Shown piece by piece: positions 28,858 through 37,950 of a DNA stretch of 64,000 nucleotides. This stretch comes from Salipaludibacillus aurantiacus (GTDB lineage Bacteria; Bacillota; Bacilli; Bacillales; Salisediminibacteriaceae). The notes under the pieces are model-generated. The model saw nothing but the letters and a program-made list of their open reading frames with translations. It did not search any database and was not told the origin of the DNA. The stretch covers positions 186,001 through 250,000 of the forward strand of contig NZ_FOGT01000003.1 in NCBI RefSeq assembly GCF_900111295.1, given 5' to 3'. How positions within the stretch are numbered: the first letter of the stretch is position 1; every line of letters begins with the position of its first letter. The position numbers were made by a program, and so were the translations under genes.

Positions 28858-30036
28858 ATGTACAAACAACTAAGTGAAAAACTTGCAGCTTATTACGAAG
28901 AAATGGTGAATATCCGCCGTCATTTGCACCAGTATCCTGAACTGTCTTTTAAAGAAGTTAAGACACCCGAATATATTGCCGACTATCATAAACAACTTGG
29001 GCATGATGTAAGAGAAAACGTCGGTGAAAACGGAGTCACAGCCGTGCTTAAAGGTAATTCCCCCGGCCCCACGGTAGCTTTAAGGGCCGATTTTGACGCC
29101 TTGCCTATCCAGGATGCGAAAGATGTGCCTTACAAATCACAAGTACCCGGAGTTATGCATGCTTGCGGGCATGATGCCCACACGGCGCTTCTACTCGTGC
29201 TCGCTAAAGCATTAAATGAGATGAGAGGGGAACTCCAAGGGAATGTGGTCTTTATCCATCAGTATGCAGAAGAATTAGCTCCCGGCGGAGCAAAGCCGAT
29301 GATTGAGGACGGGTGTTTAGATGGGGTGGATGTCATTTACGGAACCCATTTATGGGCGACAACTCCTTTAGGAACTATAGAATATAATGAAGGCCCGCTT
29401 ATGGCAGCTGCTGACCGCTTCAAAATCAAGGTGCAGGGCAAAGGCGGACATGGGGCCCAGCCTCATTTTACAAAAGACGCTGTGTTAATCGGCTCTCAAA
29501 TTGTTCAATCGTTACAGAACATTGTCAGCAGACGGGTAGACCCTCTTGATGCCGCTGTTATAAGCATTGGGGCTTTTGAAGCAAAAAACGCTTTTAACGT
29601 CATAGCAGATACGGCCACAATGGACGGAACCGTCCGGACATTCAGTGAGGAGGTCCAGGAGCAGATTCAAAAGGATATGTCGGAAGTCATTCATGGAGTG
29701 ACTGCCAGTTTCGGTGCGGAAGCCGATTTTAAATATTTCAAAGGCTACCCTGCTGTTATAAACCATAAAAATGAAGCAGAATTTTTAAGAGAAACCGCGT
29801 CTGAAACAGCAGGAATAGAAAAAGTGGTGCATGCTAAACCTCAAATGGGAGGGGAAGACTTCAGCTACTATCTTCAAAATGTCAGAGGAGCTTTCTTTTT
29901 TACAGGCGCAAAAAATCCTGAATGGGAAACAGCCTATCCTCATCACCATCCGCATTTTGATATAGATGAACGCTCCATGCTTCATGGAGCAAACGTCCTC
30001 GGCAACCTTGTTTTAAAAACGTTTGAAAATAATTAA
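28858..30036 (+). CDS. yhaA: M20-family amidohydrolase (YhaA-like)
   Basis: A 392-residue metal-dependent amidase of the N-acyl-amino-acid or hippurate hydrolase type. It has IRRHLHQYPELSFKE, the metal motif HACGHDAH, QYAEELAPGGAKPMIEDG with the catalytic Glu, the dimerisation domain start KIKVQGKGGHGAQPH, and the C-terminal metal-binding MGGEDFSYY. The ATG at 28858 is preceded by GAGGAG; an upstream ATG at 28828 has none. In B. subtilis yhaA sits near ecsC and pbpF, as here. The exact substrate is unknown. Confidence 0.88.
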   Translation: MYKQLSEKLAAYYEEMVNIRRHLHQYPELSFKEVKTPEYIADYHKQLGHDVRENVGENGVTAVLKGNSPGPTVALRADFDALPIQDAKDVPYKSQVPGVMHACGHDAHTALLLVLAKALNEMRGELQGNVVFIHQYAEELAPGGAKPMIEDGCLDGVDVIYGTHLWATTPLGTIEYNEGPLMAAADRFKIKVQGKGGHGAQPHFTKDAVLIGSQIVQSLQNIVSRRVDPLDAAVISIGAFEAKNAFNVIADTATMDGTVRTFSEEVQEQIQKDMSEVIHGVTASFGAEADFKYFKGYPAVINHKNEAEFLRETASETAGIEKVVHAKPQMGGEDFSYYLQNVRGAFFFTGAKNPEWETAYPHHHPHFDIDERSMLHGANVLGNLVLKTFENN

Positions 30037-30043
30037 TTTAGAG

Positions 30044-30112
30044 GGCTGGGACAATAAAATAGAAATCATAAAGAAAGCCGAACAAACGAAAATTTTGTTC
30101 GGCTTTTCTTTT
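30044..30112 (+). repeat. Hairpin-terminator repeat, copy 1
   Basis: It begins GGCTGGGACAA, runs through ATAAAGAAAGCCGAACAAA and folds into a 10-bp stem (GCCGAACAAA at 30077-30086 with TTTGTTCGGC at 30094-30103) followed by TTTTCTTTTT. It is the terminator of the amidohydrolase gene. Related copies lie at 38525-38600 and 58017-58085. Confidence 0.85.
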
Positions 30113-30207
30113 TGAGAAAGGTGGATCACTTTTAGTTTTACCAATTATTAAATAGCCTCAGTTTTTTATTGAAGGACAGAAGGCGGTGACGCCACAGGGG
30201 GTTAAGG

Positions 30208-30297
30208 CTGAAGATCCAATTCAACGAAGCTCCAAGCTGAGTTGAATTTAGCTGAAGACAAGCCCCTAGGCAAGCGTCCGCCTGGCGGACTGAAATC
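30208..30297 (+). repeat. Mosaic intergenic repeat, copy A
   Basis: Two modules match copy B in inverted orientation. Positions 30208-30253 match 38880-38925 (41 of 46 by eye), and 30255-30297 match 38608-38650 (close match, about three differences over 41 aligned bases). The rest of the 398-base gap (30037-30434) holds no gene I can support. Confidence 0.75.
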
Positions 30298-30434
30298 ACT
30301 TAACCACGAGATTGTAAAAGACGAACAACAATTTTATCAGTATCCCATTACTTTCTTATTTCATTATACATAATTACCCAGTGATTAGATCATCCTACCA
30401 AATGTAGTAAATTATCACTCGAGGAGATGAAAAG

Positions 30435-31256
30435 ATGAAGAAAAGAAAAGTAATGCTTCGTATTGTAACTATTTTATTTGTCCTGGTAACTTTCACAAAA
30501 ATGGTTTCAGCGGACGGAATGGAAAATGCTATGGTGAGGATAGTGCATGCTTCTCCTGATGCTCCAGCGGTTGACATTGCGGTTAATGGCGATGTCGTTG
30601 TAGAAAACCTTGATTTCAAAACACCGACTGATTACTTAGAACTCCCTGAAGGCACACATACGGTTGAAATCTTTCCTGCAGGAGACTTAGAAACAGCGGT
30701 ACTAACGAAAGACTTGTCGGTTGAAGGCGGACAGGCTTATACGGTGGCAGCAATTGATAGATTGGAAAACCTTCAGTTGAAAGTAATTGAAGATGAGACT
30801 GCTGCAACAGAAGGTATGACTTGGGTTCGCGCCGGCCACCTTTCACCAGATGCGCCGAGCGTTGACATTACCGCTAATGGAGAGGTTCTTTTTGCAAGTG
30901 CTTCTTTCCCTTCAGTAACGGATTATGCAGAAGTTTCTCCAATGACTGCCGATTTAGAAGTCAGAGTTGCAGGCACTGAAGATGCTGTCCTTGAACTTCC
31001 TCAGACTCAGTTAGAAGCAGATACGCTTTATACAGTATTAGCTGTTGGTTTAGTAGAAGGCGAACCTGGATTGGACGCTATTGTTCTCGCTGATCCATCT
31101 ATGGACCGCATGCCTTCTGAGATGCCGGCTACTGGAATGGGCGGCGCTTCCTCCTATTCAGATAACTCTACTGTCCTTGGCGGCTTCTTAATGATTTTAA
31201 TCGCACTTGGCTCAATCTTTTTATTATTTCGCCAGCCATGGCAAACAGAAAACTAA
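30435..31256 (+). CDS. Cell-surface protein with two DUF4397 domains and a sortase-like signal
   Basis: A 273-residue exported protein. It has a signal peptide (residues 1-26), then two DUF4397-type repeats: VRIVHASPDAPAVDIAVNG at 34-52 and VRAGHLSPDAPSVDITANG at 131-149. A stalk rich in Met, Ser and Gly follows, then MPATG (230-234), a variant LPxTG motif, a hydrophobic helix (about 249-265) and a short tail starting with Arg266. The order fits a wall-anchored protein. A sortase gene overlaps or abuts its 3' end, so it is probably that enzyme's substrate. A GAGGAGA site precedes the ATG. The biological role of the domain is unknown. Confidence 0.85.
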   Translation: MKKRKVMLRIVTILFVLVTFTKMVSADGMENAMVRIVHASPDAPAVDIAVNGDVVVENLDFKTPTDYLELPEGTHTVEIFPAGDLETAVLTKDLSVEGGQAYTVAAIDRLENLQLKVIEDETAATEGMTWVRAGHLSPDAPSVDITANGEVLFASASFPSVTDYAEVSPMTADLEVRVAGTEDAVLELPQTQLEADTLYTVLAVGLVEGEPGLDAIVLADPSMDRMPSEMPATGMGGASSYSDNSTVLGGFLMILIALGSIFLLFRQPWQTEN

Positions 31257-31791
31257 GCAAAAGTTATATATGGTGATGTCAGCAGGCGTTCTGCTTTTTG
31301 GATCGAACGTACACGCGTCAGCTTCCGCTGAGGGACTAACTGCTCAAGGTGTGACGCCTGTACTCATCCATATTCCAAAATTTAATCTGTCTGTGACAGT
31401 GGAATCCTGCAGTTTAAAGAAGGACGGCTCCCTCGAATTGCCGGAATCCGGGGACGTCGCCGGCTGGTTTACGAATTCTTCTAAACCGGGAGCTTCAGGA
31501 AATGCTGTTATTGCAGGGCATGTGGATGACTTTACGGGGCCTGCTGCTTTTTTCCCTTTAAAAAACCTGGTTGCAGGTGATGAAATAATCGTAGAGTCCG
31601 CTGACAGCCAGACGCTTGTCTTCCAAGTGACTGATTTGAAAGCATATCCAAGGGAAAATGCCCCTATCCAACAAATATTCGGTTATTCGAGTAAACCTCG
31701 CCTGAATTTGATCACATGCCATGGTTTATTTAACCGGGACTTGAAAACGCACGAAGAGCGTCTCGTCATTTTTACAGATTTAAAGGGTTAA
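31207..31791 (+). CDS. Sortase (class D/F-like)
   Basis: A cysteine transpeptidase with the sortase triad: VIAGHVDD (His105), LNLITCHG (Cys171) and HEERLVIF (Arg185), numbered from the TTG at 31207. The start is uncertain. The TTG gives a basic stretch (KQKTKQK) before the hydrophobic signal but overlaps the DUF4397 gene by 50 bases and lacks a ribosome binding site. The ATG at 31270, 13 bases after the upstream stop, also lacks a clear site and leaves no positive charge before the signal. Translational coupling with the upstream gene is likely. It probably anchors the neighbour through MPATG. Confidence 0.82.
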   Translation: MAQSFYYFASHGKQKTKQKLYMVMSAGVLLFGSNVHASASAEGLTAQGVTPVLIHIPKFNLSVTVESCSLKKDGSLELPESGDVAGWFTNSSKPGASGNAVIAGHVDDFTGPAAFFPLKNLVAGDEIIVESADSQTLVFQVTDLKAYPRENAPIQQIFGYSSKPRLNLITCHGLFNRDLKTHEERLVIFTDLKG

Positions 31792-31802
31792 AACCATGTT
31801 AA

Positions 31803-31837
31803 AAAGCCTGTTTGGGAACTGTTCCCAAACAGGCTTT
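31803..31837. terminator. Bidirectional terminator between the sortase gene and ecsC
   Basis: A perfect 16-bp stem (AAAGCCTGTTTGGGAA and its complement) with a 3-base loop. Confidence 0.9.
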
Positions 31838-31869
31838 CTGATGAGGCGGAGACAAAAAGAATAGTCTCT

Positions 31870-32601
31870 TCAGCCCTTCAATAGACGGTGTCTGTAACTG
31901 TTTTTCGCATGATAGGCGAGAATATCCAAGTAGTGATAATTAGCCGTTGCTCCTACAATAGCACCAAAGCCGGGAATTAACTGCAGCGTTTTCGGCAAAT
32001 CAATAAAATCCCGGTACTCGAGCTGGAAAGATCTCCAGTCCAAATCCCTTAAATCAGCTGCTTCACCTTTTAAACTCCGCACGTTTTCTTCCCAGTTCGT
32101 AATTTTATAAAAAACTTCTTTCTTCTTTTCCTCTCTTGAAAAAGCCAGTTGAAAGACGTGCAGTAAAAACATGCGTTCCTCAATCTCGTCGACATTAAAA
32201 CCGTAAATTTTTCCTGCATCAAATAAAAATTTCATTTTTATAGTCAGCAGCAGCGGAAAGTCTGCAACCCCGAGTAAAATCCCTCCGAAACCTGTGCCTG
32301 CCCCTTCTACTGCCGCTGTCCGCTTATAGGTGGTGACCCGTTTATCGAAAATTGATTCCCGTTCTTCAAGCGGCACATCTTCAAGCTTATTTAAATCGGA
32401 CAAATAATCACTGCTCACTAAAGCTGCCTGAACCATTTGCCTTACACTTTCTGTAACCACTGCATGAAACCTTTCCGGCAGCCTGTTATTAATTTTGTTT
32501 TGCCATCGTTTACTGACTTTAGCAGGCATTGATGGTTCACGGCGTGTTTTATGTTCCCAACGCTGCATCTCACGCTCGACCTTCTCCATATACTCGCTCA
32601 T
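31870..32601 (-). CDS. ecsC: EcsC family protein
   Basis: A 243-residue protein of the EcsC family, with the characteristic glycine-rich amphipathic middle (VEGAGTGFGGILLGVADFPLL) and the C-terminal IPGFGAIVGATANYHYLDIL. Its biochemical role is unknown; in B. subtilis it follows ecsA-ecsB as here but is dispensable for the known Ecs phenotypes. An AAGGAGGG site precedes the ATG. It lies 28 bases after ecsB. Confidence 0.92.
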   Translation of the reverse strand: MSEYMEKVEREMQRWEHKTRREPSMPAKVSKRWQNKINNRLPERFHAVVTESVRQMVQAALVSSDYLSDLNKLEDVPLEERESIFDKRVTTYKRTAAVEGAGTGFGGILLGVADFPLLLTIKMKFLFDAGKIYGFNVDEIEERMFLLHVFQLAFSREEKKKEVFYKITNWEENVRSLKGEAADLRDLDWRSFQLEYRDFIDLPKTLQLIPGFGAIVGATANYHYLDILAYHAKNSYRHRLLKG

Positions 32602-32629
32602 CTCGGTCCCTCCTTATTTATATTTTACG

Positions 32630-33853
32630 TTAAGACCGGGAGAGAGTTTCGTACTTTTTCGGAAGTCTTACCATCAGATGGTACGAATAAACTGCAAGTG
32701 ACAAAGCTAAAATGATAAGCCCCTGGCCGGCTCCGTAAGTAAGTGAAGCCGTTATTCCGAAGATAAGCGACTGAATAATCCCGAGAAATACAATCCAGAA
32801 TTTATGCCCTGCCTGCTTATTTTCGGTCTGGAGAGGATATAAATCAACCATTTGGCTCGTATCATAGTGGTTCTTTAATGTTTCTATCTGAAGGGCCGTC
32901 ATATAGGCAAATAAGGCGGCAACTAACCAGCGTCCCCAATCAAGCTCTACAATCGATATGAATAACCCGCCAATAATTGTCAGCCTTAAAAATATTCCGA
33001 AATAATCATTAGCTCGGAAAAAAGACCGGGCGAACATGTATTTATAAACATTTTTCTGCTCGAAACTGACAAGGTTATAGAGGGGATTCAACCAGCGCCG
33101 AAACCTTATTTTTGATTTTAAACTCGGTACATCAGTAAAGCTGTTAGCTACCCGGTAAAAAGTCATCACGGTCTGATTTTCAATCTCAACGAGCCTTTCC
33201 CACTTTAAACTGTAAGTTCTGGCTATTGCTCTGTAATACCCAATATAGAAAATAATCAGCGCACCAGCTATAAAAGCGAAAAGCCACCAGGGCTGCTGGG
33301 AAAACAGGGCATAGACAGCTACAGCATTAAGTCCTGCACGGAGGAATGTATGGTTTGTGTACTGTTTCCTGTCAAGTACTCTTTGTTCTTCAAAGCCGGC
33401 TGCCAGATTCCATAATTTTAATCCGCTTAATAATAGTAAAATAAGAATAAAACTGGTTCCTGTCTCACTGAGCCTGTCAAAAAACAACGGGGCAAGGATG
33501 AGCATACTTAAAGTCAGCCAAAACGTCTCCATCATCCAGCTGTACCGGATAGAGGAACGAATATATGCTGAGAGTTTTCCTTCCAGAGGAGTAAGAAAAA
33601 TCAGATCGCCTTGCTTAAAGAACGTTCGGACCCGGCCTCTGGTTGTTAGCCACGTAAAGACCAGCGTAAAAAAGATGACAGCTGGAAAAGTTTCCGGGAG
33701 CCATTGCAAAAACTGCCCATAGTAATAGCTGCCAAACACAAAAAGTAAATAAATTGTAAATAAAAATCCGCTGTTTCCAATAAGGCGCAGATATCTTACC
33801 GCCATAGTCCAGTAATCACTGCGCCTTTTATCCCAAAGCTCCGCATTAGTCAT
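32630..33853 (-). CDS. ecsB: ABC transporter permease EcsB
   Basis: A 407-residue membrane protein with about ten helices; the N-terminal LWDKRRSDYWTMAVRYLRLI and FEEQRVLDRKQYTNHTF resemble EcsB. Together with EcsA it forms an exporter whose loss in B. subtilis impairs RasP-dependent intramembrane proteolysis, exoenzyme secretion, competence and sporulation. The start overlaps the ecsA stop by 8 bases, with AAGGAAG inside ecsA, so the two are coupled. Confidence 0.93.
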   Translation of the reverse strand: MTNAELWDKRRSDYWTMAVRYLRLIGNSGFLFTIYLLFVFGSYYYGQFLQWLPETFPAVIFFTLVFTWLTTRGRVRTFFKQGDLIFLTPLEGKLSAYIRSSIRYSWMMETFWLTLSMLILAPLFFDRLSETGTSFILILLLLSGLKLWNLAAGFEEQRVLDRKQYTNHTFLRAGLNAVAVYALFSQQPWWLFAFIAGALIIFYIGYYRAIARTYSLKWERLVEIENQTVMTFYRVANSFTDVPSLKSKIRFRRWLNPLYNLVSFEQKNVYKYMFARSFFRANDYFGIFLRLTIIGGLFISIVELDWGRWLVAALFAYMTALQIETLKNHYDTSQMVDLYPLQTENKQAGHKFWIVFLGIIQSLIFGITASLTYGAGQGLIILALSLAVYSYHLMVRLPKKYETLSRS

Positions 33854-34592
33854 GTCGATCTTCCTTCGTCATTTCAACATAAATATCGTCCAGGTCTGCA
33901 CCGGGCATTTTAGCCTGCGCCTGCAGTTCATCCATCGTTCCCTGTAATATAATTTTTCCCTGGTGAAGAAACAAAAACCGGTCGCAATATTTTTCTGCCG
34001 TCGCTAATATATGGGTAGACATAAGAATTCCGCATCCTTCTTCCCTAAGTTCAAGCATTCTGTCCAGAAAAGATTTTATTCCTATAGGGTCGAGGCCCAC
34101 AAAAGGTTCGTCAGCAATGTAAATAGAAGGCCTGATTAAAAAGGCACTCATAATCATCACCTTTTGCCTCATTCCCTTTGAAAAATGGCTCGGGAACCAT
34201 TTTGCCATTTTAGTCATCCTGAATTCTTTCAGCAAACGGTTTGCCCGTACCTCAAAAACCTCTTTTTCCAATCCGTAAGCCATAGCTGTTAACTCCAAAT
34301 GTTCCCATAGTGTCATTTCTTCATATAAAAGAGGAGTTTCAGGAATATAGGCTAAATTCTGCCTGTAATCGGTTTTGTTCTCTGCCATCGTTTTCCCAAG
34401 AATACGAACCTGCCCTTCATGAGGTTCCATCAATCCAAGAATATGTTTAATTGTCGTACTTTTCCCGGCCCCGTTCAGACCAATTAACCCAACCATCTCA
34501 TTCGGATGGACGGAAAAAGAGACATTATGTAAGACCGGCTTATTTTTTTGATACCCGCCTGAAATCTGCCGGACATCCAACAATTCACTCAT
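33846..34592 (-). CDS. ecsA: ABC transporter ATP-binding protein EcsA
   Basis: A 248-residue ATPase. It has Walker A GLNGAGKSTTIKHI, a Q-loop region YIPETPLLYEEMTL, a degenerate signature FSKGMRQKVMI, Walker B SIYIADEPFVGLDPIG and the switch His in MSTHILATAE. The ATG at 34592 (MSELLDVRQ) follows AGGAGG by 9 bases; the upstream in-frame start is poorer. It is the first gene of ecsA-ecsB-ecsC and is divergent from hit, exactly as in B. subtilis. Confidence 0.95.
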   Translation of the reverse strand: MSELLDVRQISGGYQKNKPVLHNVSFSVHPNEMVGLIGLNGAGKSTTIKHILGLMEPHEGQVRILGKTMAENKTDYRQNLAYIPETPLLYEEMTLWEHLELTAMAYGLEKEVFEVRANRLLKEFRMTKMAKWFPSHFSKGMRQKVMIMSAFLIRPSIYIADEPFVGLDPIGIKSFLDRMLELREEGCGILMSTHILATAEKYCDRFLFLHQGKIILQGTMDELQAQAKMPGADLDDIYVEMTKEDRHD

Positions 34593-34884
34593 CTGCCAAT
34601 TCCTCCTTCTCTTAACCACATCTTATTCCATTCTTTACTATATCTAAAACACTTAAACTTGAAAAGCAAGCACCGCAAAAATATGATAATATGTTAAGAA
34701 AGATTTTTATTAGGTGATGTTAAAGCACCGCAGGGGGCAGACTGTATAACTTTCAATTTTTTAAGAACGTGCGGTCTCTGCATAAAAGGCCTTCCCTGTG
34801 AGCTTTAACTTCTGATCTTCTATGCTTCCTTAAGCATACATAAGTCCATCCGCTTAAGCCATCCTATTTAAAGAGGTGATAACT

Positions 34885-35313
34885 ATGCACGCACAAGAAG
34901 ACTGTATTTTTTGTAAAATTATCGCAGGTGATATTCCTTCTGCGAAAGTGTATGAAGATGAAGATGTTCTGGCTTTCCTCGATTTAAGCCAGGTAACAGA
35001 AGGTCATACGCTGGTAATTCCAAAAAATCATGAAGAAAACCTTTATGAATTATCTGAAGAAACAGCTGAAAAGTTATTTAAAGCAGTCCCTAAAGTAGCT
35101 AATGCTATAAAGAAGGCGTTTAACCCTCTCGGATTAAACATGCTCAACAATAATGGGGAAGCTGCCGGCCAGTCTGTTTTCCATTATCATGTTCACTTGC
35201 TTCCGCGCTATGGAAAAGGGGACGGGTTCGGCGCTGTCTGGCACGACCACAGCAGCCAATACTCTTCTGAAGATTTAAAAAACATTGCAAAAACGATTCA
35301 ATCAAAACTGTAA
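34885..35313 (+). CDS. hit: HIT family protein Hit
   Basis: A 142-residue histidine-triad nucleotide-binding protein. The N-terminal CIFCKIIAGDIPSAKVYED has a CxxC zinc half-site, and the catalytic triad is HYHVHLLPR. Members hydrolyse AMP-linked substrates such as adenosine phosphoramidates; the physiological target is unknown. The ATG at 34885 follows AGAGGTGAT; a GTG at 34876 lies inside that site. The position divergent to ecsA is conserved. Confidence 0.95.
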   Translation: MHAQEDCIFCKIIAGDIPSAKVYEDEDVLAFLDLSQVTEGHTLVIPKNHEENLYELSEETAEKLFKAVPKVANAIKKAFNPLGLNMLNNNGEAAGQSVFHYHVHLLPRYGKGDGFGAVWHDHSSQYSSEDLKNIAKTIQSKL

Positions 35314-35332
35314 AGGCACCCGAAGCAAATCG

Positions 35333-35360
35333 ATTGTACGGGAACTAACTCTCGTACAAT
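35333..35360 (+). terminator. Terminator of hit
   Basis: ATTGTACG and CGTACAAT arms with a 12-base loop region, followed by TTATTATTTA. Confidence 0.65.
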
Positions 35361-35384
35361 TTATTATTTAGCTCTGTTAATGGC

Positions 35385-35417
35385 AGGCTGTTTTAAAGAG
35401 CGGAGCGGCCTTTTTTT
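35385..35417 (+). terminator. Weak hairpin with T tract upstream of serC
   Basis: AGGCTG can pair with CGGCCT (one T-G pair), and seven T residues follow. It could be a second hit terminator or part of a serC leader; no T-box sequence is seen. Confidence 0.4.
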
Positions 35418-35504
35418 AAAATCAGCAGCCCTAATGACGGAGCCCATTATTTTTAAACAGGATTGTCAGAAAGTTTAAAGAATTTATTCAGGAGGTTTTG
35501 TAAA

Positions 35505-36590
35505 GTGACAACAGTTTATAATTTTAATGCAGGGCCCAGTCCGATACCTGCGCCCGTTTTAGCAAAAGCCAAGGAAGAAATGTTCAATTTTGAACAATCC
35601 GGTATGGCGGTGATGGAAATGAGCCACCGGAGCGCTTTATACGAAAAAATTCATTTTCATGCTATCGATCAGATTAGAAAAGTTCTTCATATTCCTGAGG
35701 AGTTTGAGATCCTGTTTCTGCAGGGAGGTGCCACCCTTCAATTTTCTATGGTCCCAATGAACTTTCTCCCTGAAGATAAATCCGCCGCCTACGTATTAAC
35801 AGGGTCATGGTCTGAAAAAGCGCAAAAAGAGGCAAGTGCGATCGGTAAGGTTGAAACGTTCGCCAGCTCAAAAGATAATGACTACCGCTATATTCCTTCA
35901 GTTGATTTGGGTGGGCTGCCGGAAAACACGGCTTATGTTCACTTGACATCCAATAACACTATTTTCGGTACCCAATGGCCTGATTTCCCGGAGAAAAGTC
36001 ACTGCCCTGTCATTGTAGATATGTCCAGTGATATATTGAGCCGGAATATTCCTTGGGAAAATATTGATATGGTATATGCCGGAGCCCAGAAAAACGCAGG
36101 TATGTCAGGAGTAACGTTAGTTATATTAAGAAAATCTTTACTTGAAAAAGCTAACAGCCAGCTGCCTCCCTCTTTGTCCTATAAACAGCACGCTGATAAA
36201 CAGTCACTTTATAACACTCCGCCAACGGCAGCAGTCTATATTACCGGCTTAGTTGCTGACTGGATTGATGAACAACACGGCGTAGAAGGAATGGCTCAAT
36301 TGGCAAAAGAAAAAGCAGACATGATTTATAACCTGATAGACGAGTCTAATGGTTTTTACACAGGACACGCCAGCGTTCCTTCACGATCCATGATGAATAT
36401 AACTTTCCGACTTCCATCGGAAAATCTTGAGAAAAAGTTCCTCCAAGAAGCAGCAGCTAAAGGTTTTGTTGGATTAAACGGGCACCGGTCTGTTGGCGGA
36501 TGCCGGATTTCGAATTACAACGCGGTACCTGTTTCCCATGTAAAAATCCTTAAAGACTTCATGATCGAATTTATGAATAGACACAGCTGA
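35505..36590 (+). CDS. serC: Phosphoserine aminotransferase
   Basis: A 361-residue PLP enzyme making 3-phosphoserine in serine synthesis and acting in pyridoxal phosphate synthesis in some bacteria. The start VYNFNAGPSPIPAPVL, the binding segment MEMSHRSALYEKIH, FLQGGATLQFSMVPMN and the Schiff-base Lys in YAGAQKNAGMSG are all present, as is the C-terminal GHRSVGGCRISNYNA. The GTG start at 35505 is 9 bases after AGGAGG. serA is not in the window. Its position downstream of hit matches the B. subtilis order. Confidence 0.97.
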   Translation: MTTVYNFNAGPSPIPAPVLAKAKEEMFNFEQSGMAVMEMSHRSALYEKIHFHAIDQIRKVLHIPEEFEILFLQGGATLQFSMVPMNFLPEDKSAAYVLTGSWSEKAQKEASAIGKVETFASSKDNDYRYIPSVDLGGLPENTAYVHLTSNNTIFGTQWPDFPEKSHCPVIVDMSSDILSRNIPWENIDMVYAGAQKNAGMSGVTLVILRKSLLEKANSQLPPSLSYKQHADKQSLYNTPPTAAVYITGLVADWIDEQHGVEGMAQLAKEKADMIYNLIDESNGFYTGHASVPSRSMMNITFRLPSENLEKKFLQEAAAKGFVGLNGHRSVGGCRISNYNAVPVSHVKILKDFMIEFMNRHS

Positions 36591-36667
36591 TTATTTTAAA
36601 CTTCCACTTTAACGCTTTAAACCAATTCTACCTCTCTATAATATTGACGTTCTTCATTAATATAATA

Positions 36668-36697
36668 GCCAGGAAAAACGAGCCTGTTTTTCCTGGC
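36668..36697. terminator. Stem-loop between serC and hpr
   Basis: A 12-bp perfect stem (GCCAGGAAAAAC and its complement) with a 6-base loop. The following bases are A-rich rather than T-rich, so termination of serC is only a possibility. Confidence 0.5.
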
Positions 36698-36821
36698 AAA
36701 ACTCACTTATATAATTGTAATTTTATGGTATTATTTTAAAAAGTGCACCACATGGAGGTATTTTCCGGGTCCAATGGTCCATCAGTTCCCTAATTTAATT
36801 TTCAGAAAATACAGAATGATA

Positions 36822-36851
36822 TTGAGAACCAAACATTTATTATGTTATGAT
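36822..36851 (+). promoter_or_regulatory. Candidate sigma-A promoter of hpr
   Basis: TTGAGA and TATGAT hexamers with an 18-base spacer, about 75 bases before the hpr start. Confidence 0.45.
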
Positions 36852-36927
36852 GTTAATATCATTTTCCTAGTAAAATAATGAATTTTTTGAAAATATGAAA
36901 ATTTAACTTTTCAGATGGAGGGAAACT

Positions 36928-37509
36928 ATGGATCAACAATCTTCGCAATCCATGAAACAGTCTATAATGTTCAGTCATAAAATAGCTCAGCTGAGTAAAG
37001 CCCTATGGAAGTCTATTGAAAAGGACTGGCAAGCCTGGATTAAGCCATTCGATTTAAACATCAATGAGCACCATATTTTGTGGATCGCTTATCATCTGGA
37101 AGGGGCATCAATCTCCGATATTGCAAAATTCGGGGTAATGCATGTGTCTACCGCATTTAATTTCTCGAAAAAATTGGAAGAACGAGGGTTACTGACTTTT
37201 TCAAAACGCCAGACCGATAAACGGAATACCTACGTTTATCTCACTCCCGAGGGTGAAGAGTTGTTACTGGAAACGTTTGAATGTTATAACCCGCAGACTT
37301 ACGGGGTTTACAGCGGCTCGCTGCCGATTAAAGACCTCTATGGAAAGTTTCCTGAATTCTCAGAACTGATGAGTATCGTTAAACATATTTACGGCCCTGA
37401 TTTTATTTCAATTTTTGAGAAATCATTATCCAAATTTGAAGAAGATTTTACTGAAGAGGATGGGAAACTGCGCCCCATCCCGAAAAATAAAGAAGCGTCG
37501 TCCTCTTAG
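36928..37509 (+). CDS. hpr: Transition-state regulator Hpr (ScoC), MarR family
   Basis: A 193-residue winged-helix repressor. The DNA-binding core is [46 protein letters not shown], followed by the wing [20 protein letters not shown]. In B. subtilis Hpr represses extracellular protease and sporulation-related genes during growth and is genetically tied to ecs, also in this region. A GATGGAGGG site supports the ATG. The C-terminal tail ([19 protein letters not shown]) is typical of the family. Confidence 0.95.
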   Translation: MDQQSSQSMKQSIMFSHKIAQLSKALWKSIEKDWQAWIKPFDLNINEHHILWIAYHLEGASISDIAKFGVMHVSTAFNFSKKLEERGLLTFSKRQTDKRNTYVYLTPEGEELLLETFECYNPQTYGVYSGSLPIKDLYGKFPEFSELMSIVKHIYGPDFISIFEKSLSKFEEDFTEEDGKLRPIPKNKEASSS

Positions 37510-37534
37510 TAAAAAAGCAGACGGTGCCTCATTG

Positions 37535-37578
37535 GCCCCCAAGTGTTAGCCGCAAGCTAACATTTGGGGGCTTTATTT
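37535..37578 (+). terminator. Terminator of hpr
   Basis: A 16-bp near-perfect stem (GCCCCCAAGTGTTAGC with GCTAACATTTGGGGGC) with a 5-base loop, followed by TTTATTT. Confidence 0.9.
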
Positions 37579-37950
37579 ATGCTCTGATCCGTGCCGAAAT
37601 TATCTCATTCAAAGTATTTCAAAAAATCGTATGGATTTATAAGTAATATTCTCTTATGAATCTTGTAAAAAGATAATGTATTTTACTAAGTGTCACAAAC
37701 ATTTCATAAAAACATATTCAAACAGAGTCATTCGATATCCTTAGGAAATCAAAGGAATTAGAAGAACAGAAGATGTGAACGCTTCACAATAAACGAAGAG
37801 CTGAAAAATTAATATTTTTTTTGCTAAAAACTATTGATTTCTTTTCGATTTCATCGTAAATTACTATAGTGCTTGATTGAAGCTTACTTTATTTCCAATA
37901 TATAATTTCGTATTTTCAATGCAGGCTACAGCTTTGGGAGGTGGAAGCAG
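37579..37950 (+). other. AT-rich intergenic stretch
   Basis: About 370 bases without a credible gene, ending in the GGGAGGTGG ribosome binding site of the next gene. No clear hairpin or promoter with consensus spacing was recognised. Confidence 0.5.

Noticed and set aside
34680-34780. Repeated AAGCACCGCA upstream of hit
   Set aside because: Only two 10-base occurrences about 55 bases apart; too short to call a repeat family.
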